Source: Acridotheres tristis (lineage: Eukaryota > Chordata > Aves > Passeriformes > Sturnidae). Taken from it: a stretch of DNA of 64,000 nt. The stretch covers positions 102,165,548-102,229,547 of the forward strand of contig CM072884.1 in assembly GCA_037013685.1 (NCBI GenBank), given 5' to 3'. The translations under genes and the position numbers were made by a program. The notes under the pieces were generated by a model. The model ran no database searches. It saw nothing but the letters and a program-made list of their open reading frames with translations, and had not been told where the DNA came from. This document shows, piece after piece, positions 39,975 through 52,432 of the stretch (within the stretch, counting starts at the first letter, position 1; every line of letters starts with the position of its first letter).

Positions 39975-40384
39975 AAGAGGGTAAGAGAGGGGACACAGAT
40001 GAGGTTGTTGACTCCCAGTAACTAAAGAGATATTTTATATCATGTAATGTCATGTTCAACATATACAGCTGAAGGAGGAGGAAGAAGGAGGGAGTGGGGA
40101 GGGACATTTCGGGTGATGGTGTTTGTTTTCACTAGCCACTCCTATGAGTGATGGAGCCCTATTTTCTTGAAGATGTCTGAATATTTGCCTGCTCATGGGA
40201 AGTAGGGAGTGAAAACCTTGTTTTGCTTTACTTGCACATGTGTCTTTTCCTTATTTTAAGTGTCTTTATCTTGACCCATGAATTTTCTCTCTTTTACTCT
40301 TGTGGTTCTCTCCCCCATCCCACTGTGGAAGAGTGGACAAGGAGATGTGTGGTTCTTAGTTGTCATCTGGGATTAAACCACGAG
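39975..40384 (+). mobile_element. Endogenous retrovirus solo LTR, 5'-truncated
   Basis: Landmarks in order match a widespread avian LTR as I remember it. First is a gaggggacaca block, then ctaaagagatattttatatcatgtaatgtcatg leading to catatacagctg (about 40059-40071, where related copies carry a TATA box). Next come aggaagaaggaggga, gatggagccct, and ctgctcatgggaagtag. Then tgtctttatcttgacccatgaattttctc is followed by ctctcccccatcccactg, and the 3' end is gggattaaaccacga (40370-40384). The TATA box and the AATAAA/ATTAAA region (about 40250) both look decayed. The 5' third of the LTR is missing or unrecognisable, and no viral genes flank it. Confidence 0.8.
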
Positions 40385-41911
40385 TAGGTTCTGCTTTTCT
40401 TACTCAAATGTGATTGCCAAGACTAGAAAGCACCACCTTGGCTGTTCAGTACACCTCTCATTTCAATATGTAATATACAAATGACCACATCTCATTATGA
40501 AGATAAACTGTTCTGATAATTACCTCTTGGTGCCAGCAAATCAGATCTTACCTCATTTGTCTGACCTTGCCTCTAGTCAACATATTTGTTACTCTCTACC
40601 AGGTCTGTTCTTTTTTTGACCCTTCAGGCCTAGCTCTACTCTGTTTTATCTTTCATAATGTATATTTTGAGACCTTCAGGCTTATAGCACAAGATTTTGT
40701 CTCAAGCCTTTTGTTTTTTTTTTTTTTTTCACGTCTTCTTTGAATGTGTGAATATACCACCATGGATAACTGAATCATACTATTCCCAACTGGACAACTC
40801 CCTATACAGCAGGAAAATCCTTGCTCTAGTGTTTGATATACCTCTTTTTTTGATGTCAGGGCCTGAAGCAACCCTTCACACTACTCAGTCTGGCAGCTCC
40901 CCTGTACCATCCCTGAGTTCCTATCCAGTAGGTGGGATCTGCCAATGCACTTTGTTGTATTTCAGGAGTTTTTTTTCAATGTATTGAGCCACTTTGACAT
41001 GCAATTGAAAACCTTGTGTAAGGACATCTTCCTCGTTATTTTATCCTCCACTAATCTCTGTAATGTGCAGATATTATTGACAAGAATTGTAAATCCTAGT
41101 TTGGAGTTACATTCAACACTTCACCTTAGAATATGATAGGGGTAACAATTAATCTGTGATATATGGGCTCACTAATGCCATCTTTTTAAAGGCAGCCATA
41201 AAATTTCAAAAGCCCTTGTAGCTCTTTTAAAGTTGGCAAAAGTGTAAGTGACAAATATTTTTCTTTATATTTCTCTGAATAGGCGTTTGGAATAGTTTCA
41301 TCTGTTGTATTAAATGGTTATGACTGGAATAAAATTATTTTGATTCATTGAATTATCATCCAAGTTATGCATAAATAAGTATGGTTTCTAAGCAATTGTG
41401 TGGACAGCCCAAGGGAGTAATAATGAAATGTTGAAGAAGGAAAATTTCAGAATAAGAAATTGTTCTTCATGTCTAACTTTCCAAAAAGCTTTGTCTTTGA
41501 TTATATTTATTCTGTTACAGATTTCTCTACTTAGTTTTCATTTATTCTTCTGTACTAGTTTCTCCTGTCAGGTGATGAATTCTTTCTCCTTTTTCCCTCA
41601 TCACATTACTGGTCACAGGTATGTCATTACATGATTAAGCTTTTCTTGAAATAGTGCAGGGTGAAAAGTGTGATGAGAAAAGATTTGACTGTTCAGCCTA
41701 GTCTAACACTATTCAAGGCATGAAATGTCTAAATGTTTTGATGAGAAACAAAAGAAGGTTAAATCTTGTGAGATTGTTGGTACTTTTAATTTTAAGTCAG
41801 TAAGAAATAAAAATGACCCATTCCAAGACTCTGTAACATTGAGTTGGGGTGCAACACTTCAGGTTGCTTCTGAGAAAATCCCTAAAGTTAATTGGAATAT
41901 TTTTCCGTGGG

Positions 41912-41949
41912 TTTTTTTTTTGTAAATTAAATTATTTATTAAAAAAAAA
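41912..41949. repeat. Poly(T)/poly(A) inverted pair
   Basis: Ten T residues (41912-41921) and nine A residues (41941-41949) flank a 19-nt AT-rich spacer, forming a simple potential hairpin. It has no other features of a transposon. Confidence 0.6.
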
Positions 41950-43892
41950 GGAAATAAATTTTATTCAAAGACTTTGAAAGGTCTTCGTTAGACTTGAGAT
42001 GGATAATTGGCTACATGCAAAGATGAAACAGGTATGGAACTAGGGAAAAAGTAAAAATGAAAAAGAAAATTGCATTCACATTAGAAAAATGATGTCCTTT
42101 TGGGTCAGAAAGAAGTCTCAGCTCAGCTAGCTGTGCTCCAGTGTGTCTCATCTGTGGCTCAAGCTGATATTTACTGTGCAGGGACAAAGCTTCATCCTCA
42201 TCACAGCAGATGAACTGGGTAATTCCGACATGGGGAGTAGATGTCTCCTTGACTATGCTGTAAAGTGACTTCTGGGGACAGCTGTGCTTAATATTGAAAA
42301 AAACCCAACTTGAGCAAGCACAGGGGAGAGCCTGGCTTACATACACTCTTCCACAAAGAGCTGCCTTTGTTTCTGAGTGGCTCTGTCCAGACTTTGACAT
42401 CTCCCTAGGGAGAAAGCTGACATGTTTCTAACTGCACAGTTCTCTCTGGAACAGGAAAGATCCAAGGATATTCTGCAGATTTTTGTTTCAATTGTGCCCC
42501 TTTAGATCACATTATGAACTCTGTGCATGATACTGCTGCATAATTCTGTAAGCCTAGAGATTGAATTTTTAAATGGAATTGAAATATTAGACGAAAATTT
42601 TGTTGAAATGGTTGCTACATTGTATCAAGATATACTTTGCTTTCGTTTTATATGTTTGCTTTCTGGAAACATAAGCAGTAAGCTGAAGTATTCTGATAAT
42701 GAATCCCACTGTTTCCTCTATACTTTTTAAATGCTTCATTATGAAAAAGCAGATACTTTCTACCTTTCTATCCAAAAACTCTTCAAGATCAGAATTTTCA
42801 GGGTGCCAAATGTGAGTATTTTGAATTTGAATTTCAATATATAAAAATTGGAAAATATATCCCAAAAAGAAAGAGGAAAGAGATACAGGGACATATTCCC
42901 TGACTCTGAACAAGAACAAGAGAAGAAAAGTGAGCTATCAGTAGAAATATATTTTATTGTTGCCTGTAATCTGTGTTTTCCATTCACACCAATTTCTGAG
43001 CAGACTGGGGCCTATTTTCCATTTGCTGTATGTGAGTAACTCCCATTGTTGAAAATAGAAGTGAATGTTGTATCAAAGAGAAAAATGTGGTTAGAATGTG
43101 ATTGTAACTGGTTTTTTCCCCTAATTTTCTGTACTGTGTGTTATTATTTTGTGGAGTGCCATGTTTTTTTTTTCTGTGGAGTTTCTCATATTCTGAATAA
43201 GGTCAGCTTGCAGTAATTTCAAGAAGAAAGGCATATTTTGCTGCAGTGTGCTATCATTTTGGGGCTCTCTGCAGACAAACTTGCAGATCAGGATAGTTTT
43301 TTCCCCTTCAGTTTGGTCTGTTTTACTTTGTTAAAGCCATGGTAATGGTCCAAATGATCTCTGCTCAGCTTCTGAGATTTAGTAAAAACAGGGAGCTCAC
43401 AGCAGTCCTTCTGGTTCATATAATCAATTTGAGGTTCATAGTTTTTTTTACTGTAAAGAGCTTATCACATCACTAGGAGAAACTAGAATGAATTTCTCAG
43501 CTGGAGGTTGGGGTAGGTGGGGAGCATCACATTTTTGTTACCAGGGCAATGCTGCTAAAGATTAAAATATTCTTTGTTTTTTTCACTAAACAAATTAATT
43601 TTTTCCAAACAGCTGTGCAGATGAAGAATGATCAAATCCTGTGACCTTTATTGACAAAGGGAATGTTGCCCTTAAATTAATGTGAATGTTGGGCCTTATT
43701 GAGTAGCTTCAACTTGAAGGAGCTGAGTTGTGCCAAGCACTCATTACTATGCAAAAGAGAAACACAGATGCTGTACTATTGCTTCAGACTTTCCTAGCAG
43801 AGTCATATTTGTACTCTGGTTGTACAGAGAGTGGAGTTGCTATTGAACAGATGAAGTATCATTAGTGTCCTTGTGATCTAAGTTTTCTTATT

Positions 43893-43920
43893 GTTTTGTT
43901 TGTTTGTTTGTTTGTTTTTT
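43893..43920. repeat. (TTTG)n microsatellite
   Basis: About five TTTG units ending in a T run. Confidence 0.9.
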
Positions 43921-46007
43921 GGCAGTGTGTTTTATATTTTGCAGATTTAGATCTTGTAGGAGAACCAGGTGTCTTCAGCCTGAATGATCCCAGGATGGAA
44001 TTTTTCTGTCTTGCTTTACCTCTCCTTGTAACACTGAGGTTCACATCTGAGCTTTCCATCGATTCCCTTTGATGGTCATTTGTGAGAAATGCATGCTTTT
44101 ACATCTTCATTCTAAAAGCTCACCTGAAAGAGATCAAATGAACACAATCCTCCCTAGAAAAAGGATATTGCCTTGCAATTTCACTGGTAGCCATATTTGC
44201 ATGTGAAAATCCCCAGTATCTGAAAAAAATCTCTCTTAAAGGACAAAGAAAATCAATTGGCATGAAATGATCTGATGATCAAAGATCTCAGATAGCCCTT
44301 TCGTTATCTTTATTTCTTTTCTTGAAGTTGATGTGTCTGTGGTTTAAGTCTCTGTTGGCTGATTCCTTGGCTGCTTCCTTCTGGACTATAACTGTGTACT
44401 GCAAATAAATCTGTCACCTGAACAGAGATCAGTGATCTTTTTTATCCTGCTAACAAGTGGCCTTCCTGAGCATCATTGTAGGAAAAAAGGATGAAGTATT
44501 TGAGCAACCAACTATAAGAATCACTTTCTCTAGTGTCTAGTCAGCTTTCCACTCATTGTTGAATGACTGATTGCAACCAGTCTAAGTGCTGAAATTTTGC
44601 TTTGCTGAATTCAGGTTTTAGGTAAACCACTCTGAAATATACTGAAAAATTGAGAGCCTTAATGTTCCTACCCAACCAAGATGAAGGAGAAGCTGTTGAA
44701 TGTCAGAGAATGAGCCTGTGCAGCCTAAGGACGAGTGATGAGTCACATTCTGTACTGCTGTGGTGCTATAAGAACTGCTGTTGAATACCAGGCCTTGCCA
44801 GCTGTGAAATTACTATTTCTGCCTGATAATGTTTTTTTTTCTCAAACCGGATCTAGATAAAAGGCAATAATTAAACTTTTGAAACAATTCAGACTTTTTC
44901 CTTTGGTCTTCAACCAACACATTATGGAAAGTTTTAGAATTGATGTAATCTCAACTATCACACAATTTTAATTTCCCCCCACTTCATTGCCTAATTTGGC
45001 TGAATTGATTGAAAATTAAAGTAATACAGTCACTATTATTTTGTTAAACTGGGATATAATACTTAAAAAAAATGCCTGCACATTGAAGTAATTTATATGG
45101 TAATAGTAACTCTTGTTTCCAAGACAATTGAAAAAGGGATTTTGGTGTTTGATTACAGACTTAGTCTAGCATCCCTGGAAACTGAAAAATTCAAGTTTTT
45201 GCTAACATGGTAGAGGAAGGAAAACTTGTACTTTAACGGTGAATGCATATCTGCATCTAGTTCAGGTATCATCTGGATTTTGAGGTCTGTTTGCTGAAAG
45301 CACAAAAGGGACATTGGTTATCATGGAATGCTGATTTCTCTTGGTTAGACTTGTCTAAGAACTTAACTGAGCAAGGTACTTAGGCCTGTGTGTAATGTGA
45401 AGCTTCTGAGCAGTATCTGTGAGTTTAACAAGTCTTCTCCAACAGTGGCCAAACACTTTGGCTGAGGTGGGATCCAAGGGCATCAATTTTTGTAGGTTTC
45501 TATGCAAATATCTTTCTTATAGGTGCATTTGTCCAGCTGTTTCCAATTGTCAGAAATCCACAATAAATTGGAGCTGTAAGAATATGCTTCCTATTTCTAA
45601 TTGTCAGAATCATTAGGTTCCCTTGTATTCTCTTCTAGAGGGAATAATTATTCTCACCAACATTGTGGGTTTTTTTATATAGGCAACTAGGATGTACATC
45701 TTATGTGAAGTGGAATGAAATTTCAAAGAATCATTTAAAATAGTGATAGTGCTGGTGTGTCCTTAATAAAAAACAGATTGTGATAACTAAACTCCAAAAT
45801 AATACTATTGGTTGGAACCATCTGTCCTGTACTTAAGAGAATGGATAATATTAATGTTAATATTTAAATATCTATGTTTTCATCATGTTAGCTTTGTATG
45901 ACTTACTCAGTGATTCATAAACTCTGACTTATCTATGGATCGAGTAGGTATCATATCTGCCTTATGAAAAGTTCACAAAATACCTTTATACAGAATATCA
46001 TATAGTT

Positions 46008-46087
46008 TTTGCAAGAAGTCAAACAGCCTATTTGCAAATCTGTTTGCAAATAGTCTATCAAGTCTGTTTGCAGGAAGTTAAACAGCC
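46008..46087. repeat. 59-bp-period imperfect direct repeat
   Basis: TTTGCAAGAAGTCAAACAGCC (46008-46028) recurs as TTTGCAGGAAGTTAAACAGCC (46067-46087) with two mismatches in 21. Between them further TTTGCAAAT copies occur. It lies a few hundred bases upstream of the GC-rich minisatellite. Confidence 0.75.
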
Positions 46088-46470
46088 CGGCTTTGGCAAA
46101 CAGGACTGAAATCACCAGATTCACTGTGATAAAGATGACCAAAACCCCAAGCCAAATCTAACAGACAGATGGGTTACTTGAAGATTACAAAGCGATAACT
46201 TAGTGAGGCTTTTGGAAGACTATCAAGTCTCAGAGAGAAAGAAAGTGGGTGAGACATTTCTTTAATCAATATTTATCTAAAATGTTTTTCTCATTCTGCT
46301 GGGACAAAAACTTACCAGGCAGCTTCTTGGCTGATATTTTTGGGCAGGAAACGTCTTCAGAAATGGTTTTCCTGCCCCGACCCAGAACGGCAGGCAGGGT
46401 GGGACGGAGGGAAAGGCTTCAGCACCACGGGCAGCGCCCGCGCCCGGGCAGGGGACGGGAGCGGCGGGAG

Positions 46471-46800
46471 CGGAGGGAGCGGGCACGGAGGGAGAGGGCA
46501 CGGAGGGAGCGGGCACGGAGGGAGAGGGCACGGAGGGAGAGGGCACGGAGGGAGCGGGCACGGAGGGAGCGGGCACGGAGGGAGAGGGCACGGAGGGAGC
46601 GGGCACGGAGGGAGCGGGCACGGAGGGAGAGGGCACGGAGGGAGAGGGCACGGAGGGAGAGGGCACGGAGGGAGAGGGCACGGAGGGAGCGGGCACGGAG
46701 GGAGAGGGCACGGAGGGAGCGGGCACGGAGGGAGAGGGCACGGAGGGAGCGGACACGGAGGGAGAGGGCACGGAGGGAGCGGACACGGAGGGAGCGGCCG
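46471..46800. repeat. GC-rich minisatellite, 22 copies of a 15-bp unit
   Basis: The unit is CGGAGGGAGMGGGCA (M = C or A). Twenty-two units fit exactly into 46471-46800 with no length change. Variation is almost confined to the tenth base; only units 19, 21 and 22 differ elsewhere (gggca to ggaca, or ggccg). In order, the tenth base reads C A C A A C C A C C A A A A C A C A C A C C. Because 15 is divisible by three and the unit contains no stop in any frame, long open frames run through it on both strands (206, 233, 189, 258 and 264 codons, such as RARRE or HGGRG repeats). Those are artefacts of the repeat. Degenerate half-units precede it (46455-46470). Confidence 0.97.
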
Positions 46801-46808
46801 GAGCGGGC

Positions 46809-46898
46809 ATGGCGGGACTGCAGCCGCTCGTCGTTCGTCCGCCCAAGGGAGACAGGCTGGCTGTGCTGACCAGGAAGGGTCTTTCTGTGCCTGGGTAG
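46809..46898 (+). other. Candidate start codon and short frame in the CpG island
   Basis: Eight bases after the minisatellite an ATG (46809-46811) sits in good vertebrate initiation context: G at -3 and G at +4 (gggcATGG). It opens 29 codons, starting MAGLQPLVVRPPKGDRLA and ending at TAG (46896-46898). A possible splice donor (CCTGG|GTAGAG) overlaps the stop, at 46894/46895, so an exon could leave the frame before it. I do not recognise the peptide. The context would suit a CpG-island first exon, but nothing shows that it is transcribed or translated; it could be a chance frame in GC-rich DNA. Confidence 0.18.
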
Positions 46899-49359
46899 AG
46901 GTGGATGTGACGAGCCTTGGAGAAGGCACGGAACAGCAGAGCGTGGTGGAAAGCTGGCACTGCCTGATAGAGCCTGTGCTGTGGGCAAGTGACTCCCGGG
47001 ATATGGCGAGACCAGAGGAGATGAGGCTTCCAGCTGTGTGAGTGCAGCAGCAAGGCTTGAGGTATCTGACCTCAGAATCTGGACTCAAACCTGATAAAGA
47101 GTCTTCTTCATCTCTCTCTTCTGCAGATCCCATTCCATGAGAAAAATTCACAGTAGAAAGACCCTATTACTTGAATTTCAAGAGATCGGTGCAGTGCAGC
47201 TAATAACAGAGCTTGCTATCACTGAGTGACTGCCTTCAGAGTTCTGCAGAGATGGCTTTGCATTTCGCTTTTAAAATAAGTGTGGGAAATCACACACGCA
47301 GAGTCTGTGGAAAGAACAGTAACTTAGCAAGGACTGGCAGTGAGGAGTTACCACAGGCTACAATAAATCTTTCTGAACCAGCTTAATTTCTCCTACTGTT
47401 CTTGTACATTATCATTCCTGAGGCTCTCTGCCCATACAATAGATATCATACAGTTGTTGTGACAATGAATCAATTGTACTAAGGAAGTAGTTGTCTGTAG
47501 GACTTGTAAACATCAAATAAAGTATAGCAATGGAGGCAAAGGACTGCAAGAAGAGGTGGGACACTTCGAATGTGCAGCTTGTAATGTGCTGTTATGGAGA
47601 AATGGATTTTCAGTTTCTGTCGAACAATTCCTTTACAGTGATGGGGAAATTGTTAAACCATGCTTTTCCACATTTGGCTACTACTTGCACAATCTGTATT
47701 TTATCACCCTAAGTTTGAAATGATTGTGATTGCTGATTTGCAGAGGTTTTGGCACAAACAGCACCTCCTGACCTCACTGGAACTTGTCCATAAAAAGATG
47801 ATTCTTGAAACATATTAGATGATGAATAACTGTAGAGATTACAGAAGATCAGCTCATGCGAAACTCATAGAATTCCCATTTACAACTTCCGATTTCAATT
47901 TTAAAACTCCTTGTGCTTAAATCTCTGCCACTTCATCTTCTTGAAGTGTAGAGAAATGTAAATTTGTTCATATTTTCAAAGTTCTTATACTCAGTAGAAG
48001 AACATGAGATATACACCCATAGACATTATAGCTGTCACTGCTCTTTGCAAACTTAAACGCTGTGGAATGTAAAGGAAGAGTGAAAGTCCAGGATAGAGCA
48101 ATTAAGAAAGCAGAAAATGGCATTAATGTTATCTTACCTTTTGGCCTGTTGCAATACAGCCAATGCCAGCAGTGACTGCAAGTCATTACTTTTTGACAGC
48201 TGCTTCATGTGCTTTGGAAAATGACTGTGTAATTGTTCTCAGCCTCCTTTCTTGTGGACAGGTGTCCATTCCATGATTAGCACTAATTGGCAATGTTGTT
48301 GGCAGTCACAGAAGGGAAACTAATGAAAGAATGAGCATGGAGGGGGAATAAATTTCCCAGCCGCCAAAGCAATATGCCCGTCTATATTCCCACCTGTTCT
48401 GGGAACAGAATGTCAGCTCTGTGCATCCCCTCTCCCCAGACATATTGTTTAGGAGAAGCCAAGTTGTTTTAAGGGAGAGAAACACTGGATAGTTCAAAAG
48501 GCATTTGAAGCTGAAAGTGGAAGAAAGACCTGCTTTAGGAATTTTTAAACTTGTGCTTGATCGTGTTTGTTTGATTTTAACTTGTTTAGAAAGTAAGTTT
48601 TCACAAAGGGGGAAAATGTGGAGAAAGAGCTTTAAAAATATAACATCCCAAGGAAAACTCAGTGGTTTCTTTTCACAAAAGAATAACATCTAGTAAGGAT
48701 ATCATCAAGTCTGTCTCTGGAATGCTGGCATCATAGTCTTCATGACATGGTGATGTCTGTCTCACAAACAACTCGCTTCCATCCACTGTCTGGATATGAT
48801 TTTATATTGACCTATCTGTTGGAATTGTAGAGGACTGTTGGTAGATATAATATTAAAGTTTGCTTCACGTCTGCCACATGAATGCTCAGACATCTGTAAC
48901 ATGATTGGGGAAGAACATATGTAGTAGATGCTATACAATTTTTACTCACTTGAATCAGCAATTCTCTGGTTGTCTCACTACGTGACATAGTATCTGAATT
49001 TTTGGTGAAAGTAGATATATGTATGGTCTCACTAGTAAGAAAGGGTTATGGTGACCAGGACATACTGACTTACTCAAGAAGTTACATCACTCTGAAAAAA
49101 AATCTGGATTCTGTTATCATCTTCTGTTCTAGTTGTTATTCCTTCCCTAGACACCTTGAAATTCTTACCTGTTCTCTTGAGTTGCTAAGTCAAGACTATT
49201 TCAGACCTACCAGTTCTGCAAAGCCTGAAAGGAATCACCTTTGCCATAAATGCTTATAATGATGTCTTTTCCTGAAGTAGAGGCTGGTAGGAGCAAGTTG
49301 ATAGCATTAGATACAGTGCCAAATATACCATAAACATGTCCAACTGTGTGCATGATTTT

Positions 49360-49393
49360 GCAGTACAAATGCAGTACAAAACGCAGTACACAA
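49360..49393. repeat. Three-copy 11-12-bp tandem repeat (GCAGTACAAA)
   Basis: GCAGTACAAAT, GCAGTACAAAAC and GCAGTACACAAC follow one another directly. Confidence 0.85.
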
Positions 49394-52300
49394 CCCCCAA
49401 ACCTCCTGGGGATCAGACAGGGGCAGTTAACACTGAGGAATAGTAATGTACAGTTCCCACATCAGGTCTAACTGAAGCATATATCTTAAAAAGGACATGG
49501 GAAAAGTAACAATAAAGAAAGATGATGATTGTGCATGAGGAAAAATAGAATTCCTAGAAATTAAAGGTGGGTGGATGAAGGAGAGCTGAGTTGGTATGGG
49601 AAAGCCCAATATTGTTGTGCTATCATGCAGGAGAAAGAGAGAGGGGGCCTGCATTGATTCTTGTATATCATTGCCTTCTCCTCAATGACTTATCAGCATG
49701 GAGTCAACTGCATCTTGTATAATGGATGCACTTTCTGTGGGATCAATACCAGCTCATCTCACAGCCAGCAGCGTTGAACATCTTTTCTGTCCCAGCCTGC
49801 AGCATTTATTCTCTCTTGTTGCTTATCCCATGTTATGTGTTCTGATGACATGGCAATTGGTTTTGTTGGGTAATGGTTAAAAAAAGCCTTGTGCCCACAC
49901 AGACATGGCAGCACAGATGAACAATGGCAATGTGGAACATTTGTAATATCTTTCTTACCCCTTCCCCAGCTTCCTTGGGACAGTGACCTGTCCTCTGCTC
50001 TGTAAGTGACACCCATCACAATGCCTCAGAGGAAAGAGTCTCTGTATCACCTCTTGGATAGCCTTTGGGAATATGAAACTTTTTATGAGACTCCAAGAAG
50101 CGTATTTTGGGACTGCACAAGATTTCTATGGGATGTTTTGGAGAGGAATTAAAAGTGGGGAAAGGAATGTATCTAGCTGATTTAGGGAGGAAAAGAATTT
50201 GTGAAAAGGGAGGGGTAAAAGGCTGGTTCCATGTAAAAAGGTTGCTGCTGGCTCCTGGTCTTTTCACCAAATCCCACTGAGAGAATTTAGGTATTTTCCC
50301 AAACATGATATTTTCTTCTGAGAATGAGGAAAATAACTCGTGGGAGGTAAAAGTTCTAAAACAAAGGAAACAAGGAGAAATAGGAAATATCATATTTGGG
50401 CTGGTCTTCCCTGTGGTATATTAATTCTTATTTTTTAGATAAATTAAGTCTTTTTATATTTCTATTTCTCTTTAATCATTAAAGGAATGACAGAAAACAA
50501 AAATGTAAATGATGTACTGAGGTTAGCTTTTCTGGAAAATAGTTCTACTTCCCTTGCTAAAGTGTCTATAGGTATTACTCTTAGGATAATTGTAGCATTT
50601 TAGCATGTTGGCAGATCCTTTATAATAATTTTTGTTCCCATTAAGCAACAATAGCTGAAAGGAAGCCTTGACTCAGGACACCTGTTGGCAGCCTCACAGT
50701 TGCTACTGAATAAGAATTGCAGCTGTAGTTGTCACTGCAGACAGGATGTCACTGAAGAGAGAGATGGCATTTTAAGGACTGCTGTGTGTTTGTAAAAGCT
50801 TGGCCCAGTCTGAGAGCTGTGCTTCATCCTCCTTGCACAGCTCTTATTTTATTTCTTGCAGTGACAAGAAGCAGGTGAATCACAGGACTAAGAGAACAAA
50901 ACCCACATAAATGGGACCAGGGATCTCAATTTCATTTTCATGATAAAAAATAAAGGGTTAGGATTGGTGATTTTCAAACCTGAGACACTTATTTTCTGTT
51001 TTTATTTAAATTTATTTTAAATGCAGACATTTTAATAATTTTAGGATAAATGACAATATACCTAATAGTGAAGGTATTTACTTGGTGACTGTGGTAGTAA
51101 TAATATTTTTAGAAAAAGGAAAAAAATCTTTAAGTAAATCCCCACTGTATGGTGTTCATATGTTGCTGTGAGTGCTACTTCTTTGCCTATTTTTTTCTGT
51201 CCTAGAGGGGCAAAACTTTAAATTGAATCGCTATAGGGTCACACGCCTCACATAATTTTTAAATATACACTGTGAATGAGATTATGTTTTAGTAATGGCA
51301 AAAGCTGGTTAAAATGTTATGAATTCACATGAAATATCAGAGAAGCTTTGAAATGGGGGTCAAAGCAGCAGCCAGAAGGAAATAATACTCTCCCCAAATG
51401 CTACATCATGTCATGCTCAAAACTGTGTTACTGTAATTATAGGGCAATGATAATTGTTTTTTTTAATATGAAATTGTATCAATAAACATTCTGTACTGCT
51501 TAAGTACAATCTCTCTTGTAGCATTCTTCACACAGTATGACTGAAAGTCAAGATGTTACCTTCTTTTGCAGAGGACTCAGCTTTATGAATGTCTTCTACC
51601 TGAACAATTTTTTCTTGGAATGTTATGGCTCTGATAAGAGAACTTCTGTGCCAGAACCTGAAGGATAAAACTGAGCATCCGTGAATGCAGGAGGAGAAAT
51701 AATATTATTGAATCTGATTTCTTAAAAACAAAATTAAAGGTAGCTAGTGGAAAGTCAGGGTAAAGTTGAGGAAGAATATACAGCTGCCCTGACCACTCTG
51801 CTCATCTTCAGGCTGGCACTATGGGTTACACAGATGCCCTCAACTCTAACTTAGACTTTTTTGTATCAAACATTATTGGTCTGGCACAGGGGCAATACAC
51901 TTTCAGGTGACATACAGTTTAAATCTTACAACTTCTGTACTCTACTTTTTAACTCTGTTCAGCTTGATGCATTGATTGCCAAAAGCTTTTGCTTTTGAAT
52001 AATTCAAGAAAGTCAGCTGTCAGTAGGTATATAATTTGGAGAATTGCCTTTGTACTTTTAAAAATCCTCGAGTGTGTGCCAGAAACTGACTGAAGCTCAA
52101 TTTTAAGTTATGTACTAGAGCTCAACTTGTACTGAGTTGTATTTATATGAATAGACTCTATGGGTTTAGACTTCTGTCAGTTTTTTACATAGACTCCAAT
52201 AGGATACTGAAGAACAGTTTCATGTAGAGCTGTTGAACTAAGAGCTCATAGATCTGATGATTTCCATCAATTTTTCAATATGTCATGATACCTGAATGTC

Positions 52301-52417
52301 AATGATGCATTGCTGTAAAGCTGTGAGTATTGCCTGTCTAATTTTTTGTTATTGCAAGGCACTAGAGCCACTTGAATTCAATCATGGAATGAAAAGGTAA
52401 GAACTCTCTAAAAAAAG

Positions 52418-52432
52418 GAGAGAGAGAGAGAG
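52418..52432. repeat. Short (GA)n run
   Basis: About seven GA dinucleotides. A further T-rich run lies at 52727-52752. Confidence 0.85.

Larger units (their letters stand above)
40385..46007. other. AT-rich non-coding DNA
   Basis: Contains a 16-nt poly(T) nearby at 40714-40729 (inside a region of no other note), a T10/A9 inverted pair at 41912-41949 and a (TTTG)n run at 43893-43920. No gene or mobile element was recognised. Frames are at most 129 codons (minus, 42011-42400) and unsupported. Confidence 0.6.
46375..47060. other. CpG-rich island around a minisatellite
   Basis: GC content and CpG density rise abruptly near 46375 and fall away by about 47060, in a window otherwise AT-rich and CpG-poor. 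Outside the 15-bp array, non-repetitive parts are also CpG-rich (46375-46470 and 46801-46860), so the island is not only the repeat. CpG islands in birds commonly mark promoters; no TATA box is seen, as is usual for such promoters. No known first exon was recognised. Confidence 0.55.

Noticed and set aside
39886..39980. Exon-like 95-nt segment with a good acceptor (ctctctttgcag), an open frame and a GTAAGA donor
   Set aside because: Its 3' end runs into sequence matching the start of the recognisable LTR, and an open frame of 31 codons is not unusual by chance. The splice pair is most likely accidental.
46249..47151. Five long open frames (189 to 264 codons) on both strands with Arg/Glu, Gly/His or Pro/Ser repeats
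   Set aside because: They exist because the 15-bp unit is a multiple of three and stop-free in every frame. No domain lies outside the repeat, and several frames overlap on opposite strands.
52330..52397. Possible exon ending AAAAG|gtaaga with an upstream ttgcaag acceptor
   Set aside because: The acceptor is weak and the 38-nt segment is unremarkable; chance is more likely.
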